NCBI RefSeq assembly: GCF_028737265.1
Contig: NZ_JAQZAK010000002.1
Location: forward strand, 186,001 to 250,000
Length of the DNA stretch: 64,000 bases
Origin: Actinomycetospora callitridis
GTDB lineage: Bacteria > Actinomycetota > Actinomycetes > Mycobacteriales > Pseudonocardiaceae
Direction of reading: 5' to 3'
How positions within the stretch are numbered: the stretch's first letter is position 1; every line of letters starts with the position of its first letter. Position numbers and translations under genes: made by a program. Positions 41,858-49,936 of this stretch are shown piece by piece. A model generated the notes under the pieces. The model searched no databases. It saw only the letters and a list, made by a program, of their open reading frames with translations, and was not told where the DNA came from.

Positions 41858-42885
41858 CCCGACACCACCTCGTGCGTCGTCGGACGGTCGGTCCCCTCGG
41901 CGACGAAGCGCTCGGCGAAGTGGCACGCCGCCTGGTGCCCGTCACCCAGCTCCCGCAACGGGGGGACGTCGTCGACGCACACGTCCTGCGCGTACGCGCA
42001 GCGCGGGTGGAACGGGCATCCGTTCGGGATCGCCGCGAGGCTCGGCGGCAGGCCGGGGATCGGTCGCAGCGGGGCGCCGGCTGCGTGGCCCGGGTCGTCG
42101 ACCCGCGGCACCGAGTCCATCAGCCCGCGCGTGTACGGGTGCCCGGGCCGGGCGTAGAGCGTCTCCGCGTCGGTGTGCTCGACGATCCGCCCGGCGTACA
42201 TCACCGCGATCCGGTCGGCGACCTCCGCCACCACCCCGAGGTCGTGGGTGATGAGGACGAGCCCCATGCCCCGCTCGCGGCGCAGCTCGTCGAGCAGGTC
42301 CATGATCTGCGCCTGCACCGTGACGTCGAGCGCGGTGGTGGGCTCGTCGGCGATGAGCAGCTCGGGGTCCAGCGCCAGCGACATCGCGATCATCGCGCGC
42401 TGGCGCATCCCGCCGGAGAACTGGTGCGGGTACTCCTTCACGCGCTGCTTCGCGTTGGGGATGCGGACCTGGTCGAGCATCTCCACCGCCCGCGCCGTCG
42501 CGTCCTTGCGCGACATCCCCCGGCGGAAGCGGAACTGCTCGGCGATCTGGAAGCCCACGGTGTAGACCGGGTTCAGGGCCGACAGCGCGTCCTGGAAGAT
42601 CATCGCCATCGACTCGCCGCGCAGCAGCCGCCGGCGTTCCGGGTCGGCGCCGAGCAGCTCCTCGCCGCGGAAGCGCACCGATCCGCCGATGATCCGGCCG
42701 GGCGGGGCGTCGAGGATGCCCATGACCGTCTGCGCGGTCACGCTCTTGCCCGACCCCGACTCGCCCAGCACGGCCAGGGTCTCGCCCTCGTCGACGTGGT
42801 AGCCCACGCCGTTGAGCACCGACGCCGTCTCCGGCCCGCGGCCGAACTCGACCCTCAGGTCCTCGACCTCCAGCAGAGCAGCCAT
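41854..42885 (-). CDS. Peptide ABC transporter ATPase, OppD/DppD type
   Basis: The 343-residue protein has Walker [12 protein letters not shown], signature [15 protein letters not shown], Walker [13 protein letters not shown] and a C-terminal Cys-rich segment ([16 protein letters not shown]). It pairs with OppF as the two nucleotide-binding subunits. ATG lies 4 nt after the upstream permease gene. The substrate is probably oligopeptides or nickel; binding proteins of family 5 vary. Confidence 0.92.
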   Translation of the reverse strand: MAALLEVEDLRVEFGRGPETASVLNGVGYHVDEGETLAVLGESGSGKSVTAQTVMGILDAPPGRIIGGSVRFRGEELLGADPERRRLLRGESMAMIFQDALSALNPVYTVGFQIAEQFRFRRGMSRKDATARAVEMLDQVRIPNAKQRVKEYPHQFSGGMRQRAMIAMSLALDPELLIADEPTTALDVTVQAQIMDLLDELRRERGMGLVLITHDLGVVAEVADRIAVMYAGRIVEHTDAETLYARPGHPYTRGLMDSVPRVDDPGHAAGAPLRPIPGLPPSLAAIPNGCPFHPRCAYAQDVCVDDVPPLRELGDGHQAACHFAERFVAEGTDRPTTHEVVSG

Positions 42886-42888
42886 GCC

Positions 42889-43815
42889 TCATCGTCCCCG
42901 GGGGTCGAGGGCGTCGCGCACGGCGTCGCCCATCATCACGAAGGCCAGGACCGTGACGACGAGGAAGCCGGCCGGGAAGAACAGCGCCCACGGGATGTCC
43001 TGCACCCGGTCCTTCGCCTCGGCGATCATCACGCCCCAGGAGACGACGGGGTCGCGCAGGCCGATGCCGAGGAACGACAGCGTCGCCTCGGCGCCGATGA
43101 AGACGCCGAACTGGATCGCGCCGTAGACGAGCACCGGCGCGAGGGTGTTGGGCAGGATGTGCCGCAGCACGATCCGGAACGGGCCCGCGCCGAGGGCCCG
43201 GGCCGCCTTGACGTAGTCCTGCTGGGCGGTCTCGATGGCGGCCGCCCGCATGATCCGCATGGCCACCGGCCAGGTCAGCACCACGATCGTCAGCACCACC
43301 TGGAACACCAGCTCCTGGGCGCCCACGATCTCCCCCGGCTCGTTGAGCGAGGTGAGGATGACGATGCCGCCGAGGACGAACGGCAGGCCGGCGAAGACCT
43401 CCCCGATCCGCGAGAGCAGCGAGTCCGCCCAGCCCTGCGAATAACCGGCGAGCAGCCCGGCCAGCGACCCGATGACCATCGTGCCGAGGGTGGCGAGGAA
43501 GCCGACGGCGAGCGAGGGCGCCGCCCCGTAGATGGTCCGCGCGTAGACGTCGCGGCCCTGCAGGTCGTAGCCGAAGATCGCGCCGTCGCCGGGCGGCTGC
43601 CGCGAGCGGGAGAGCTCGCCGACCGTCGGGTCCACCGAGGTGAACAGCGACGGCGCCAGCGCCATCAGCAGCAGCACGAGGATGAGCGCGGCCGCGATCC
43701 AGAACCGGGGCCGGCGCCGGAGGTCGGCCCACCCGTCGACCCAGAGCCCGCGGGTCTGCTCGACGGCCGGGCTCTCGTCCCTCGCCGTGTCCGGCGGCGT
43801 CGCGAGCTCACTCAT
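42889..43815 (-). CDS. Peptide ABC transporter permease, DppC type
   Basis: The 308-residue protein has the N-terminal cytoplasmic part and first helix typical of DppC (RRRPRFWIAAALILVLLLMALAPSLF), then DLQGRDVYARTIYGAAPSLAVGFLAT. The inner-membrane EAA-type loop (RAAAIETAQQDYVKAARALGAGPFRIVLRHILPN) contacts the ATPase. It overlaps the dppB-like gene by 8 bases. Confidence 0.92.
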   Translation of the reverse strand: MSELATPPDTARDESPAVEQTRGLWVDGWADLRRRPRFWIAAALILVLLLMALAPSLFTSVDPTVGELSRSRQPPGDGAIFGYDLQGRDVYARTIYGAAPSLAVGFLATLGTMVIGSLAGLLAGYSQGWADSLLSRIGEVFAGLPFVLGGIVILTSLNEPGEIVGAQELVFQVVLTIVVLTWPVAMRIMRAAAIETAQQDYVKAARALGAGPFRIVLRHILPNTLAPVLVYGAIQFGVFIGAEATLSFLGIGLRDPVVSWGVMIAEAKDRVQDIPWALFFPAGFLVVTVLAFVMMGDAVRDALDPRGR

Positions 43816-44734
43816 AGCGGATCCTCGGGTCGAGCACGGCGTAGAGCAGGTCCACGACGAGGTTGGCGACGAGGTAGACGATCACGAGCAGGGCGACGAC
43901 GCCGACCACCGTGGCGATGTCCTGCTGCTGCAGGCCCCGGTAGATCAGCCCGCCGATCCCGCGGATGTTGAACACGCCCTCGGTGACGATCGCGCCGCCC
44001 ATGAGGGCGCCGATGTCGGTCCCGAGGAACGTGACGACGGGGATGAGCGAGTTGCGCAGCATGTGCACGCCGACGACGCGGCGCCGCGGCAGGCCCTTCG
44101 CCACGGCGGTGCGCACGAAGTCGGCGCGGGTGTTCTCGATGAGGCTGGTGCGCGTCAGCCGCGCGACGTAGGCCATCGACAGGCTCGCGAGCACGAAGCC
44201 CGGGACGATCAGCTCCGCGAACGAGGGGTTCGCCGGGACCGACGTGCGGATGATCCCGAGGTCCACACCGAGCACCTGGCGCAGCACCAGGCCGGTGACG
44301 AACACCGGCAGGGCGATGAGGAAGAGCGTCGAGACCAGGACGAGCGTGTCGGCGAACCCGCGTCCCCGCAGGCCGGCCACGACGCCGGCGATGATCCCGA
44401 TGACCGCCTCGATCACGAGCGCGACGATCGCGAGCTTGATCGTGATCGGGTACGCGTCGGCGATCAGCGTCGAGACCTCGGTGCCGGAGAACGTCTGGCC
44501 GAAGTCGCCGGTGAGCACGGCGCCGAGGTACTTGAGGTACTGGACGATCAGCGGGTCGTCGAGGTTGTAGCGCTCGGTCAGCGCGGCCCGGAAGGCGGGC
44601 GAGCACTCGCGCTGCCCGCACTTGCCCGCGAACGGGTCCTCACGCAGGCCCCAGACGAGCCAGTAGACGAGGAACGTGGTCCCCAGGAAGACGGGGATCA
44701 GCTGCAGCAGCCGCCGCAGCGTGTAGCGGCCCAC
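43808..44734 (-). CDS. Peptide ABC transporter permease, DppB type
   Basis: The 308-residue protein starts MGRYTLRRLLQLIPVFLGTTFLVYWLVWGLR, the DppB first helix, with the EAA loop ENTRADFVRTAVAKGLPRRRVVGVHMLRNSLIPVVTFLG and FNIRGIGGLIYRGLQQQD near the end. It forms the pore with the DppC-type subunit. A strong hairpin lies upstream, between it and the binding-protein gene. Confidence 0.92.
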   Translation of the reverse strand: MGRYTLRRLLQLIPVFLGTTFLVYWLVWGLREDPFAGKCGQRECSPAFRAALTERYNLDDPLIVQYLKYLGAVLTGDFGQTFSGTEVSTLIADAYPITIKLAIVALVIEAVIGIIAGVVAGLRGRGFADTLVLVSTLFLIALPVFVTGLVLRQVLGVDLGIIRTSVPANPSFAELIVPGFVLASLSMAYVARLTRTSLIENTRADFVRTAVAKGLPRRRVVGVHMLRNSLIPVVTFLGTDIGALMGGAIVTEGVFNIRGIGGLIYRGLQQQDIATVVGVVALLVIVYLVANLVVDLLYAVLDPRIRYE

Positions 44735-44763
44735 GGTGGGTCTCCTCCGGTCGGTCCGACCCG

Positions 44764-44799
44764 CCGCGCGGGACCCGGGTGGACCCGGATCCCGCGCGG
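44764..44799 (-). terminator. Strong hairpin between the binding-protein gene and the permeases
   Basis: CCGCGCGGGACCCGGGT (44764-44780) and ACCCGGATCCCGCGCGG (44783-44799) pair over 17 bp with one mismatch and a 2-nt loop. Inside the operon, it likely reduces downstream expression or protects the 3' end of the binding-protein mRNA. Confidence 0.7.
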
Positions 44800-44824
44800 G
44801 CGGTGGTGGTGGTCGGTGACGGGA

Positions 44825-46423
44825 TCAGCCCTGGGGGTTGAGCCGGAACGACGTCGTGACGAGCCGGTCGAGCGGGTTGCGGTCGCCCGAGGCCAGCCGC
44901 GCCGAGTCCCCGTAGATGATCTGCCGGGTGAACAGCGGGATCGACGGCATGTCCGCGAGGATCAGCCGCTCGGCCTCCTGGTAGCCCGCCTCGGCGGCCT
45001 GCTCGGTGGGGGCCTGGTCGGCCCGGTCGAGCGCCGCGTCCACCGCCGGGTTGGAGTACTTGTAGTCGTTCGACGACGCGTCGGTGCGGTAGAGCTGCGT
45101 CAGGAACGTCTCCAGGTTCGGGTAGTCGCCGATCCACGCCGCCCGGAACAGCCCGGTGAACTGGAACGCGTTGGCCTGCTGGCGGACCTCGGAGAACGAC
45201 GGCAGCGGCGTGTACTGGGCGTCGACCCCGAGGTTCTGGCGCAGCTGGTTCGTGACCGCCTGCATCCAGTCGGCGTGGCCGCCGTCCGCGTTCGCCGTGA
45301 GCGTCAGCGGCCCCGCGAAGCCGCCGGCCCGGGCGAGCAGCTCACGGGCCCGCTGCGGGTCGAACTGACAGTTCGCGCCGCACTGGTTGGGCAGGTAGCC
45401 CTGCGCGGCCGACGTCGCGAGCCCGTCGGCCGGCTTGTAGGTGCCGCCGAAGATCTGGTCGACGATGGCCTGGCGGTCGATCGCCATCGACATGGCCTGG
45501 CGCACCAGCGGGTTCTGGAACCGCGGGTCGTAGAGCGGGAAGCCCAGCGCCGTGGTCTGCAGGCCGTCCTTGGCGTGCGCACCCGCCCCGAGCTCCTGGC
45601 GCCAGCGGCCACCCGTGAGCGCCGCGGGCGGGATCGCCTTGACGTGGTCGAGGTTGCCGGACACGACGTCGTCGTAGGCGGTCTGGATGTCGGCGTACAC
45701 GCGGAACTCCAGGCGCGGGACCTGGGGCTTGTCGGTACCGGCGTACTGGTCGTTGCGCACCAGGGTGAGGCTCTGGTTCGGCGTCCGGGACTCGAACCTG
45801 AACTCGCCGTTGCCCACCGGCGCGGCCTCGAAGCCCGCGCGGTCGGTGAAGAACTTCTGCGGCAGCGGGTAGTAGGCCGAGTAGCCCAGCGTCGTCGGGA
45901 AGATGACGAACGGCGCCTTGAGCGTGACCTCGAAGGTCTGCGGGTCGACCACCCGCAGCCCGCGCATGGTGGGCGCGGTCGGCTGCTCGGTCGAGACCTC
46001 GTCGTACCCGTCGATCTTCTCCATGAACGACTGGGCCTGGGCGGCGTTGGGGCCCGCGGCGACCCAGTTCCACGCGTCGACGTAGTTCTGCGCGGTCACC
46101 GGGGTGCCGTCGTGGAAGGTCCAGCCCGGCTTGAGGCGGATGGTCCACACCCGGTTGTCCGCCGACGTGATCGACTCCGCGGCCTCCATCGAGGGCGCGG
46201 CGGTGTCGACGTCGTACTTCACGAGGCCGGCGAACAGCGCGTCGAGGGCGTCGCCGCCGTTCTGCTCGGTGTTGTTGCCGGGGATCAGGGCGTTCTCAGG
46301 CTCACCCCAGTCGAGGGTGACGGTCTGGGCGGACTGGTCGTCCCCTCCCCCGCCGCACGCCGTCGCGACCAGGGCCACGGCGAGAGCAGCGGCCACGGCA
46401 GTGGCCAGGCGGCGCAACGGCAA
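44825..46423 (-). CDS. Family 5 extracellular solute-binding lipoprotein
   Basis: The 532-residue protein has a lipoprotein signal (LRRLATAVAAALAVALVATAC, lipobox ATAC), then the SBP_bac_5 fold: SITSADNRVWTIRLKPGWTFHDGTPVTAQNYVDAWNW, SLTLVRNDQYAGTDKPQVPRLEF and FQNPLVRQAMSMAIDRQAIVDQIF. It captures peptide-like substrates outside the membrane and delivers them to the permeases. Start TTG has GAGGAGGT 5 nt upstream. A promoter with -35 TTGCCG and -10 TAGGTT lies about 90-120 nt upstream. Confidence 0.9.
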   Translation of the reverse strand: MPLRRLATAVAAALAVALVATACGGGGDDQSAQTVTLDWGEPENALIPGNNTEQNGGDALDALFAGLVKYDVDTAAPSMEAAESITSADNRVWTIRLKPGWTFHDGTPVTAQNYVDAWNWVAAGPNAAQAQSFMEKIDGYDEVSTEQPTAPTMRGLRVVDPQTFEVTLKAPFVIFPTTLGYSAYYPLPQKFFTDRAGFEAAPVGNGEFRFESRTPNQSLTLVRNDQYAGTDKPQVPRLEFRVYADIQTAYDDVVSGNLDHVKAIPPAALTGGRWRQELGAGAHAKDGLQTTALGFPLYDPRFQNPLVRQAMSMAIDRQAIVDQIFGGTYKPADGLATSAAQGYLPNQCGANCQFDPQRARELLARAGGFAGPLTLTANADGGHADWMQAVTNQLRQNLGVDAQYTPLPSFSEVRQQANAFQFTGLFRAAWIGDYPNLETFLTQLYRTDASSNDYKYSNPAVDAALDRADQAPTEQAAEAGYQEAERLILADMPSIPLFTRQIIYGDSARLASGDRNPLDRLVTTSFRLNPQG

Positions 46424-46514
46424 CGTCTACCTCCTCGAGTATCCCGACTCCGGTTCCCTGCCGTTCCTTGCGCGGCGCGACCGAGCAATCACCGCGCGTG
46501 ACACGACTGCGGGG

Positions 46515-46543
46515 AACCTAGGGAATTCCGTTGAGAGCGGCAA
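46515..46543 (-). promoter_or_regulatory. SigA-type promoter of the peptide transporter operon
   Basis: On the minus strand TTGCCG (46538-46543) and TAGGTT (46515-46520) are separated by exactly 17 nt, about 90 nt before the TTG start of the binding protein. Confidence 0.55.
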
Positions 46544-46576
46544 GACAGGCACGTCACGTGGTCGTGAGGTGGCCGG

Positions 46577-48715
46577 TCAGTTGATGCCGTCGTCCCCGCG
46601 CTGGGTCGGCGGCGGCGGCGTCCAGCGGTCGGCCCCGGCGAAGGGGCTCTCCGGCAGCGGACCGATCACGACGTCGGTGCGCTCGGTCGGGCCCACGAGC
46701 ACAGAGGCGGCCTGGAAGAGCGGGATCGCCGGCAGGGCCGTCCACAGCGTCGGCTCGGCGAGCGCGAGCGCGGTGTCCTCGGAGACGGCGCCGGCCGACG
46801 CGGCGTCGAGCAGCGACTGCAGCGCCGGGTCGCAGTAGCCGGTGGGCGTGAGCGCCTCCGAGGCCTGCGGCTCGGAGAGCTCCTCGATCGCGTCCGGATC
46901 GGCCTCCGCACTCTCCGTCGGTGCGGCCGGGGCGTCCGTGGACGTCGGCGCCGCGCCCGTCGCCGACGCCGGCGGGGCGACGCTCGTGGGCGCGGACGTG
47001 CTCGTCGGCGCGGCGGGCGTGCTCGGGGCGGCGGCGGTCGCGCCCGGGAGCCTCGGCGCGTCCTCGTTGGCGGCGAGGTCGACGGCCGGGTCGGTGACGG
47101 TGCGGCCTGAGGTCACCGGCGCCCGTCCGCCCGGGCAGCCGATCACCGACGCCAGGTCGGTGATGGGGTCCGTGCCCACCGGGAGCGCGACGACGGCGAT
47201 GTCGGCGACCGCGAGGTCCGACGGCGAGTCGGGGGTCGGCGGGACGGTCGTGGTGGTGGAGCTGGTGGCGCCGGCCGTCGGGCCCTGGACGGGCGTCTGG
47301 GCGGGCGTCTGCCGGGGCGGGCCCGCGGTCGTCGGGGTCGGCGCGGGGGTCGGCACCACGGCCGTCGTCGTCGACGCCGGACCCCGGCCGGGCTGGAAGG
47401 GCGTCGAGCCGCCGTCGGCCACGACCACCGACGCGATGCCCGCGGCGCGCAGCTGGGTCCCGAGGGTCGAGACCAGACGGCCGAACGGCGCCACCTGGGG
47501 CGGCGCGGCGAGGCGCAGGACCAGCGGCTGCCCGGCCCGGCTCCACCGGCCGTCCTCGCCGCGGGTGTAGCCGGCCTCGGTCAGCAGGCGCGCCGACGCG
47601 CCGAGGTCCCGCTGCGCGGCGGGCGAGTCGGCGGGCAGCGTCGACCGGTAGCCGGCCTGCGAGGGCGCGCGGGCGAAGGCGTCGGCGGGCAGGTCCTCCG
47701 ACGGCCCGCCGTCGGCGCCGACCTCGCGCAGCGCCGACCGGTCGATCGCCGACGCCACCGCCTGCCGGACCCGGAGGTCGGCGAGGGGGCCGTCGTCGCT
47801 GCGCAGGGCGAGCTGGACGACGGCGGGCTCGGGCAGGGCGCGCACCGTCAGCCCGGGGCCGGCCGTGGCGAGCGCGGCGAGGTCGTCGCCGGTGGCGCGG
47901 AACTGCGTGGCCTGGACGTCGCCGGAGCGCACCCGGTCGATGAGCGACGTCGCCTCGGCGGCCTGGAAGACGATCTCGTCGGGCACCGAGGGCGTGCCCC
48001 AGTAGCGGTCGTTGCGGGCGAGCGTGACCTGGCCGCGGACGCGGTCGACGACGCGCACCGTGAACGGCCCGGCGGACACCGGGATGCTGTCGGTCAGCCC
48101 GCCGCCCCACGAGCCGGGCGCGTCCTTGAGCAGGTGCGCCGGCAGCAGGTGGTCGAACAGGGTCTGCCAGGCCGGGAAGGGGCGGTCGAACACGACGTCG
48201 ACGGCCTTGCCGCCCGCGCGCGACCGGACGTCGCTGATCGCCCGGTAGCCGGCCGCGCCGACCACGCCGGGCTGGCTGCGCATCTGCTGCCACAGGTAGA
48301 CGAAGTCCTCGGCGGCCACCGGGGCGTTGTCCGACCAGGTCGCCGCCGCGGCGATCTCGTAGGACACGGTGTAGGGCTCGGTGTCGGTGACGCGCGCCGA
48401 CGTCACCACCGTGGTGTCGAGACGCGGCTCGCCGTCGGGGCCGGGACGGAACGCCGAGGGCAGCACCAACGGGGCCAGCGCGCGGGCGATGGGCGTGTCG
48501 TCGGCGACGCGGTGCGGGTTGAAACCGATGCCGAGGTCGTCGACACCGATGCGCAGCTCCGTCGGGTCGGGCTCGAGCTGCGGGGTCGGCGCGGGGGCCG
48601 GGACGGGTACCTGGCCGACGACCGGCGGCGGCGCACCCGAACAGGCGGCCACCAGCAGGGCGAGAGCGAGCACGAGAGCGGGGAGGACTCCGACGGCACG
48701 TCGGGGACCGCTCAC
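46577..48715 (-). CDS. lpqW: LpqW-like lipoprotein (solute-binding family 5 fold)
   Basis: This protein of about 712 residues has a lipoprotein signal (ALVLALALLVAAC, lipobox VAAC) and a family 5 solute-binding fold split by Thr/Pro/Ala-rich inserts at roughly residues 440-490 and 550-605. Conserved pieces include TATWSDNAPV-like AAAATWSDNAPVAAEDF, VTLARNDRYWGTPSVPDEI and LADLRVRQAVASAIDRSAL. Mycobacterial LpqW (Rv1166) is not a transporter part but affects phosphatidylinositol mannoside/lipoarabinomannan synthesis. GTG at 48715 is chosen because the signal peptide begins there; a GTG at 48814 is in frame. Confidence 0.82.
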   Translation of the reverse strand: MSGPRRAVGVLPALVLALALLVAACSGAPPPVVGQVPVPAPAPTPQLEPDPTELRIGVDDLGIGFNPHRVADDTPIARALAPLVLPSAFRPGPDGEPRLDTTVVTSARVTDTEPYTVSYEIAAAATWSDNAPVAAEDFVYLWQQMRSQPGVVGAAGYRAISDVRSRAGGKAVDVVFDRPFPAWQTLFDHLLPAHLLKDAPGSWGGGLTDSIPVSAGPFTVRVVDRVRGQVTLARNDRYWGTPSVPDEIVFQAAEATSLIDRVRSGDVQATQFRATGDDLAALATAGPGLTVRALPEPAVVQLALRSDDGPLADLRVRQAVASAIDRSALREVGADGGPSEDLPADAFARAPSQAGYRSTLPADSPAAQRDLGASARLLTEAGYTRGEDGRWSRAGQPLVLRLAAPPQVAPFGRLVSTLGTQLRAAGIASVVVADGGSTPFQPGRGPASTTTAVVPTPAPTPTTAGPPRQTPAQTPVQGPTAGATSSTTTTVPPTPDSPSDLAVADIAVVALPVGTDPITDLASVIGCPGGRAPVTSGRTVTDPAVDLAANEDAPRLPGATAAAPSTPAAPTSTSAPTSVAPPASATGAAPTSTDAPAAPTESAEADPDAIEELSEPQASEALTPTGYCDPALQSLLDAASAGAVSEDTALALAEPTLWTALPAIPLFQAASVLVGPTERTDVVIGPLPESPFAGADRWTPPPPTQRGDDGIN

Positions 48716-48866
48716 GCCTTCGTCCGGCCCTTCGTCCTCGGGGAGATCGCCTGGTCGTTCGCCGGTCAGCCTGACCTCGCGGGACCAGTCGTACCGGGAT
48801 CGCCATCGTGACACGGTGGCCGTCGGCCCAGGTCGACGGGTCTGGCCCGGGGCCGGGACCAGAGGT

Positions 48867-48872
48867 TAGCCT
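48867..48872 (+). promoter_or_regulatory. -10 box TAGCCT of the small Cys-rich gene
   Basis: TAGCCT lies 6 nt before ATG 48879, another TAGCCT-N6-start pair. Confidence 0.5.
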
Positions 48873-48878
48873 TCCCTC

Positions 48879-49196
48879 ATGGGCAAGGGCGCGAAGAAGG
48901 GCCGACACCGGGCGGAGTGCCCCACCTGCGGGTCCGCCCTGGCGGGCCGCGACGCCGCCACGGCGGACGAGGCCCCCGCAGCGAAGGAGAAGGGCCCGAA
49001 GGTCCCGCTCCACCTCGCCGCCTACGCCCACGCCGCCCCGCTCACCGGGGCGAAGAAGATCAAGAAGCAGTGCTGCCGGTCGTCGCCCCGCTGCAAGGGC
49101 TGCCCGGTACTGCTGATGCGCGCGGCGCGGCTCCAGGAGTCCGGCGTGACGGGCAAGGACCTCAAGAAGGCGCTGAAGAAGGCGCGCGCGGCCTAG
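48879..49196 (+). CDS. Small Cys- and Lys-rich protein
   Basis: The 105-residue basic protein has an N-terminal CPTCG knuckle (residues 15-19) and a C-terminal cluster CCRSSPRCKGCPVLLMRAARL, which may bind zinc or a metal cluster, joined by a KEKGPKVPLHLAAYAHA linker. It is widely seen in actinobacteria but uncharacterised. TAGCCT lies 6 nt before the ATG, so the mRNA is probably leaderless. Its end overlaps the mutT 3' end by 4 bases. Confidence 0.7.
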   Translation: MGKGAKKGRHRAECPTCGSALAGRDAATADEAPAAKEKGPKVPLHLAAYAHAAPLTGAKKIKKQCCRSSPRCKGCPVLLMRAARLQESGVTGKDLKKALKKARAA

Positions 49197-49585
49197 CGCG
49201 CGCCCCCGTCGAGGAACGCCGCGAGCGCGGGCAGCACGGCCCGGTCGGCGTCCAGCCAGTCGAGGTCGTCGAGGTCGTCCGGCCCCACCCAGCGCAGGGC
49301 GTCGTGCTCGAGCGCCGTCGGCTCCCCGTCGGCGCGGCACGCCCGGATGCGCAGCACCCGGCCCTCGGAGAGCGTCACCTCGGGACCGACGCGGTCCCCC
49401 ACCGCGACGTCGGCGAGGGCGAGCTCCTCGCGCAGCTCGCGGGCGAGCGCGGCCGCCTCGTCCTCGCCGGACTCCACGGCTCCCCCGGGCAGCTCCCACC
49501 GTCCGGCCGCGGAGGCGGGCCGGGTGCGACGGGCCGCCAGCACCCGGCCGTCGCGGACGAGGGCGGCTCCGACGACGATGCGCAC
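49193..49585 (-). CDS. mutT2: MutT-like Nudix hydrolase (MutT2 type)
   Basis: The 130-residue protein has the Nudix box GGAVESGEDEAAALARELREELAL and the compact length of MutT (about 130). MutT2 (Rv1160) hydrolyses oxidised or modified dNTPs such as 8-oxo-dGTP or 5-methyl-dCTP. Start ATG at 49585; the gene is divergent from phhB as in mycobacteria, with 41 nt between. Confidence 0.85.
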   Translation of the reverse strand: MRIVVGAALVRDGRVLAARRTRPASAAGRWELPGGAVESGEDEAAALARELREELALADVAVGDRVGPEVTLSEGRVLRIRACRADGEPTALEHDALRWVGPDDLDDLDWLDADRAVLPALAAFLDGGAR

Positions 49586-49626
49586 GACGGTCAGTCTCCC
49601 CGCCCCGTCTCTGGGAGGATGCGCGC

Positions 49627-49929
49627 ATGGCTGAACTCCTGAGTGAGGACGCGATCGCCCGGGCCCTGGAGGAACTGCCGGGCTGGCAGCGCGAGGACGA
49701 CGCCACCATCGCGCGCTTCGCCAAGCTGCCGAGCTTCCCCGATGCCATCGCGGCCATCGACGCCGTCGCCGAGCTGGCCGAGTCGGCGAACCACCACCCG
49801 GACATGGACATCCGCTACAACAGCCTGAAGTTCAAGCTGTCGACGCACTCCGAGGGCGGCCTGACGGCCAAGGACACCGACCTCGCCGCGAAGATCTCCG
49901 CAGAGCTCTCCTCCCGCGGCGCGGAGTGA
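49627..49929 (+). CDS. phhB: Pterin-4a-carbinolamine dehydratase
   Basis: The 100-residue protein has the family motif ELAESANHHPDMDIRYNSLKFKLSTHSEGGLTAKD, where the two His bind the pterin. It dehydrates 4a-hydroxytetrahydropterin for recycling of the cofactor. It is next to mutT2, as in M. tuberculosis (Rv1159A). The next gene begins about 7 nt after its stop. Confidence 0.9.
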   Translation: MAELLSEDAIARALEELPGWQREDDATIARFAKLPSFPDAIAAIDAVAELAESANHHPDMDIRYNSLKFKLSTHSEGGLTAKDTDLAAKISAELSSRGAE

Positions 49930-49936
49930 TCCCCGC

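Noticed and set aside
46554-49811. A 1085-codon open frame opposite to or overlapping lpqW and its neighbours
   Set aside because: It is a GC-rich shadow frame: Arg/Pro/Gly-rich with no domain, while lpqW, the small Cys-rich gene and mutT2 in other frames have clear motifs.
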